Shown here: piece after piece, positions 61,210 through 64,000 of the stretch | Layout of the letters: every line of letters starts with the position of its first letter | Numbering within the stretch: position 1 is the first letter of the stretch | Assembly (NCBI GenBank): GCA_963722585.1 | Contig: CAVRNU010000020.1 | Location: 1 to 64,000, forward strand | From: KBS-96 sp963722585 | Lineage (GTDB): Bacteria; Acidobacteriota; Terriglobia; Bryobacterales; Bryobacteraceae | DNA: 64,000 nt | Direction of reading: 5' to 3' | The notes under the pieces: model-generated | What the model was told of the DNA's origin: nothing | Seen by the model: only the letters and a program-made list of their open reading frames with translations | Database searches by the model: none | Made by a program: the position numbers and the translations under genes

Positions 61210-61211
61210 GT
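61197..61211. promoter_or_regulatory. putative PadR operator over the -35 box
   Basis: ACTTG-N5-CAAGT overlaps the -35 element TTGACA. It has the same arms and spacing as the site at 61151-61165, with centres 46 bp apart. Binding here would block RNA polymerase. Confidence 0.5.
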
Positions 61212-61276
61212 ACGAAAATCCCGACAAGCATTCATCATGGACGGCGAGCGATTAACACTATCGAAATTGTGGCGAA

Positions 61277-63815
61277 ATGGCTTTTTTTGCCGGCTATAAG
61301 TTTCTCCCGAATAGCGGGTCTAACATAGTACACGGTAGTTGCTTGCGTGCTCCGCTGCTTCTGTGGGCTCTGGTTTTGCTGGCGCGTAGCGGGCGGGGAG
61401 AAGTTGTGGTTTCCGGCCGCGTGCTGGACGAACGTGGCTCGCCCGTTGCGAATGTGCAGCTTGGGGTGACTTCCGTGCCTGAGCCCAGGATTTTGACAAG
61501 CGCCTCAACGGACTCGACTGGCTCGTTCAAGCTGAAGCTCGACTCTCCCGGCTCTTACCTGCTCAACGCTTCGAAGGAGGGATATTTCGAGATCAAACAC
61601 TATCGCTTCACAGCGACGGAATCGCCGTCCGAGTTGCTTCTTACTATGAACCAGGTGCGGGAAGTCTTTCAATCGCTCGATGTAAACGGCACGCCTTCGC
61701 CGTTGGATCTGGACCATTCGGGCACGGAAGAACGGCTGAGCGGCACAGACATTAACGACATGCCGTTCCCGTCTACGGACAACCTACGAAATGCTTTGCG
61801 CTTCATGCCCGGCGTCGCGCAGGATCAGGAAGGGCGGCTTCACTTTCAAGGCGGCGCGGAATGGCAGACCAACTATATGCTCGAAGGCTTTCGGATCGGC
61901 GATCCGATCGATGGCACATTCACCGCACGAGTGGGAGTCGAAGGCGTCCAGAGTGCCGCTTTTCTCGGCGGAAACTATTCTCCGGAGTATGGCTACGGGT
62001 CTGCGGGAGTTCTTCAGATCCGCACAGAACCAGGCTCGAACACGCTGCGCTATTCAGCCACCGACTTCGTTCCGGGCGTCGATACAAGCGGTGGGCTGCA
62101 TATCGGCAACTGGGCTCCGCGCGCTGCCGTGTCCGGGCCTATCGTTCGCGATCGCGCTTGGTTTTCCGACAATATAGACGGCGTCTATAGCCAGCTCTAT
62201 GTTCCGGCGCAGCCGGCCGGAGCGAATTACAGCAATCAGTGGAGCGCCAGCAATCTTCTTCATACGCAATGGAACATTACTCCGTCGAATCTTCTGTTTG
62301 GCGATTTCATGATGAATTTACAGACCCTGGATTATCGTTGGCCTCGCTCCCCTCACTCCCATTTCCGCCACCCAGGACCAGCGCTACCGTGAATGGCTTT
62401 TCGGAGTGAAAGATCAGCAAACGTTTGCGGGCCGGTTTGTGCTCGAAGTCGGGTTCGCGCGGCAGGACGTGTTCCGGCGTATGATTCCGCAAGGCGACGA
62501 GCCATACATCATCACGCCATTAGGAGAGCAAGGCAATTATTTCATCAATTCGACGCAAACTGCCAGCCGCGATGAGCTTATGACCAATGTGTTTTTTCCG
62601 GTGTGGCACTGGCTCGGCACGCACCAGCTCAAATTTGGAGCCGAGGGATTCCGCACGCACTACGATGGACTGTACCAACGCACTTCGCTCGAATACCAGG
62701 CACTCGACGGCCAATTGCTTTCGAGAACAACTTTCGCTGGAAACGGCCAGTTTACTGTTCCAGAAGTCGAAACCGGTGCCTATGCGATGGATCAGTGGAA
62801 GCCCTGGAATCGAACGATGATCACGCTAGGGGTTCGCCAGGACTGGGACGAACTCATCCGCAGGAGCACGTGGTCTCCGCGCGTTTCCATCTCCGCCGCG
62901 CCGTTTTCAACGCGCACTCGCGTTTCAGCCGGTTTTGCGGTGACGGTTGATGCGACGAGCCTGCAGCAATTCAGCCAGCCGCGCGATCAGTTGTCGATCT
63001 TGACCGACTACGGCTCGAACGGCGAACCGATCGGTCTGCCAATAGCTGAGGTATATACGATTCCCCAGGGCTTGGCCGCGCCCAAGTACAACAACTGGAC
63101 CGCCGGGATAAATCAGGATTTGAAGCACAACCTGTTCTTCACAGCGAGGTACCTTGCCAAGCGGGGCAATCACGGGCTTACTTACGCCTCCGCGCCCTTA
63201 ACCGATCCGGCAGTCGCGGCGTATGTCGAGCAGACCGTGGGCATACCTGTAACGATAGAAAACTTCATCCTGACCAATCTGAAGCGCGACCGTTACGATT
63301 CTGCCGAGTTCACAGTGCACCAGACGTTTGCCGGTCAATACCAGTGGATGGCGAGCTATGTACGGTCGAGCGCAGTCTCAACCGCTGTGTTCAATCAGAG
63401 TATCGACCAACCTTTGAACATTCTGAATAATTTCGGCCCTCTACCCTGGGACGCTCCAAACCACTTCGTTGGCTCGGCCTTCTTTCCCGTATTTTCGAAA
63501 AATTGGGCGATTGCTTCTTTGGTTGACCTCCGTTCCGGGTTCCCCTATTCGGTGCAGGACGAGATGGGAAATGTAGTGGGAGAGGTAAATTCGCATCGTT
63601 ATCCCCTTAACTTCGACTTGAATCTGCATGTTGAGCGGAGGTTTGAATTTCGTGGTCACCGATTTGCGCTGCGCGTTGGCGTCAACAACCTCACCGATCA
63701 TAAGAACCCGACGGCCGTTTACAATACCATCGGTACGCCGCAGTTTGGGGAGTTCATTGGCGACGAAGGCCGGCATTTTGTGCTGCGCATTCGCTTCTTC
63801 GGGAAAGGGAAGTAG
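61277..63815 (+). CDS. Oar-like TonB-dependent outer-membrane receptor, frameshifted near 62338
   Basis: The N-terminal part has a signal region (LRAPLLLWALVLLARSGRG), a carboxypeptidase-regulatory-like domain (VVVSGRVLDERGSPVANVQL) and a TonB plug with FPSTDNLRNALRFMPGVA, WQTNYMLEGFRIGDPIDG and GGNYSPEYGYGSAGVLQIRT. The frame breaks at about 62338; the downstream frame reads GLAPLTPISATQDQRYREWL, then a beta-barrel ending LRVGVNNLTDHKNPTAVYNTIGTPQFGEF and the C-terminal Phe-rich strand. One surplus base (in CGTTGG) separates them; corrected length 845 residues. Such receptors import or export large substrates across the outer membrane. Confidence 0.8.
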
Positions 63816-63817
63816 AA

Positions 63818-64000
63818 GTGAAAAATCCCTGGATCGCGATGCAGGCAGTGGTTTTTCGCGCGTGCCTGGCATCGGTTCTCTTTCTCGCTACTGGCTTCTG
63901 CCGGCAGGCCCGTTCGCCGCAAACCTACCGCTTGTCGGGAACGGCCGTAGACAGCGAAACGCGTTCACCACTGCCCGGAACGGAAGTGCAGGTTTCGCCT
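63818..64000 (+). CDS. start of a carboxypeptidase-regulatory-domain protein, 3' end outside window
   Basis: GTG 63818 lies 2 bp after the receptor stop, with GGGAAG upstream. The 61 visible residues form a signal peptide (VVFRACLASVLFLATGF) followed by the start of a CarboxypepD_reg-like beta domain, YRLSGTAVDSETRSPLPGTEVQVS. It may be a paralogous secreted receptor or a TonB-linked protein; the remaining sequence is not in the window. Confidence 0.55.
   Translation, partial: MKNPWIAMQAVVFRACLASVLFLATGFCRQARSPQTYRLSGTAVDSETRSPLPGTEVQVSP

Noticed and set aside
1..64000. tRNA, rRNA or CRISPR array
   Set aside because: No tRNA T-loop-like or CCA-ending segments, rRNA blocks or regularly spaced repeats were recognised by eye; a covariance-model search would be decisive.

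Overview
The window looks like chromosomal DNA of an Acidobacteriota member, most like the Bryobacterales/Solibacter group. This is inferred from gene content: an 'ADOP'-type MacB-like permease paired with a PadR regulator, Oar-like outer-membrane receptors with a carboxypeptidase-regulatory N-domain, two secreted VWFA proteins of the acidobacterial type, Tat-exported oxidoreductases and TIM-barrel sugar enzymes, DUF885 and M13 peptidases, and many short intergenic hairpin repeats. No rRNA, tRNA or CRISPR array was seen.

Layout. 0-2.1 kb: 3' end of a TtcA-like tRNA thiolase, a small membrane protein and a degenerate JAB-domain membrane protein. 2.2-7.3 kb (minus strand): eno-gpmI, msrC and a secreted TPR protein. 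7.4-11.8 kb: a sugar-acid block (PhyH dioxygenase, Tat-exported TIM-barrel protein, glucarate-dehydratase-like enolase-superfamily enzyme, UxuA-like protein). 11.9-19.3 kb (plus): a conserved hypothetical, recO, glyQ, glyS, ppdK. 19.3-23.1 kb: YVTN beta-propeller lipoprotein, DinB protein, methyltransferase, Gfo/Idh/MocA oxidoreductase. 23.2-31.4 kb (minus): PAS histidine kinase, three peptidase or peptidase-like genes (M3, M13, DUF885) and fabD. 31.5-35.6 kb: a DapA-like/epimerase/GNAT operon and two small secreted proteins. 36.0-39.1 kb: an accessory cassette. 39.3-44.6 kb: S53 peptidase and two large unknown membrane proteins. 44.8-48 kb: GT2 transferase, methyltransferase and GT-C-like membrane protein. 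48-57 kb: VWA protein, PIG-L deacetylase, LytS/LytR-type two-component system, ECF sigma factor, TPR protein, ClC channel, second VWA protein. 57.2-64 kb: LpxL-type acyltransferase, ADOP permease with PadR, and Oar-like receptors running off the right edge.

The most interesting locus is the three-gene minus-strand cassette at 36008-39139: a DNA methyltransferase (DPWNGSGTT and TSPPY motifs), a DUF262 (GmrSD-N-like) protein and a MAE_28990-type HEPN protein with an intact R-x4-H site. Spacing is tight (10-bp gap, then a 4-bp ATGA overlap). The cassette sits between 43-bp direct repeats (42/43 identical). The right copy is the 3' end of the S53 peptidase gene and the left copy is a detached duplicate of it. 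This looks like a mobile, probably anti-phage, modification/abortive-infection module that entered at the end of a host gene.

A second theme is data quality. At least seven genes, including essential single-copy ones (eno, glyS), are broken by single-base indels, several in homopolymers, and each reads as a complete protein once one base is corrected. Sequence error is therefore more likely than gene decay, and the affected genes are described below as joined reading frames.
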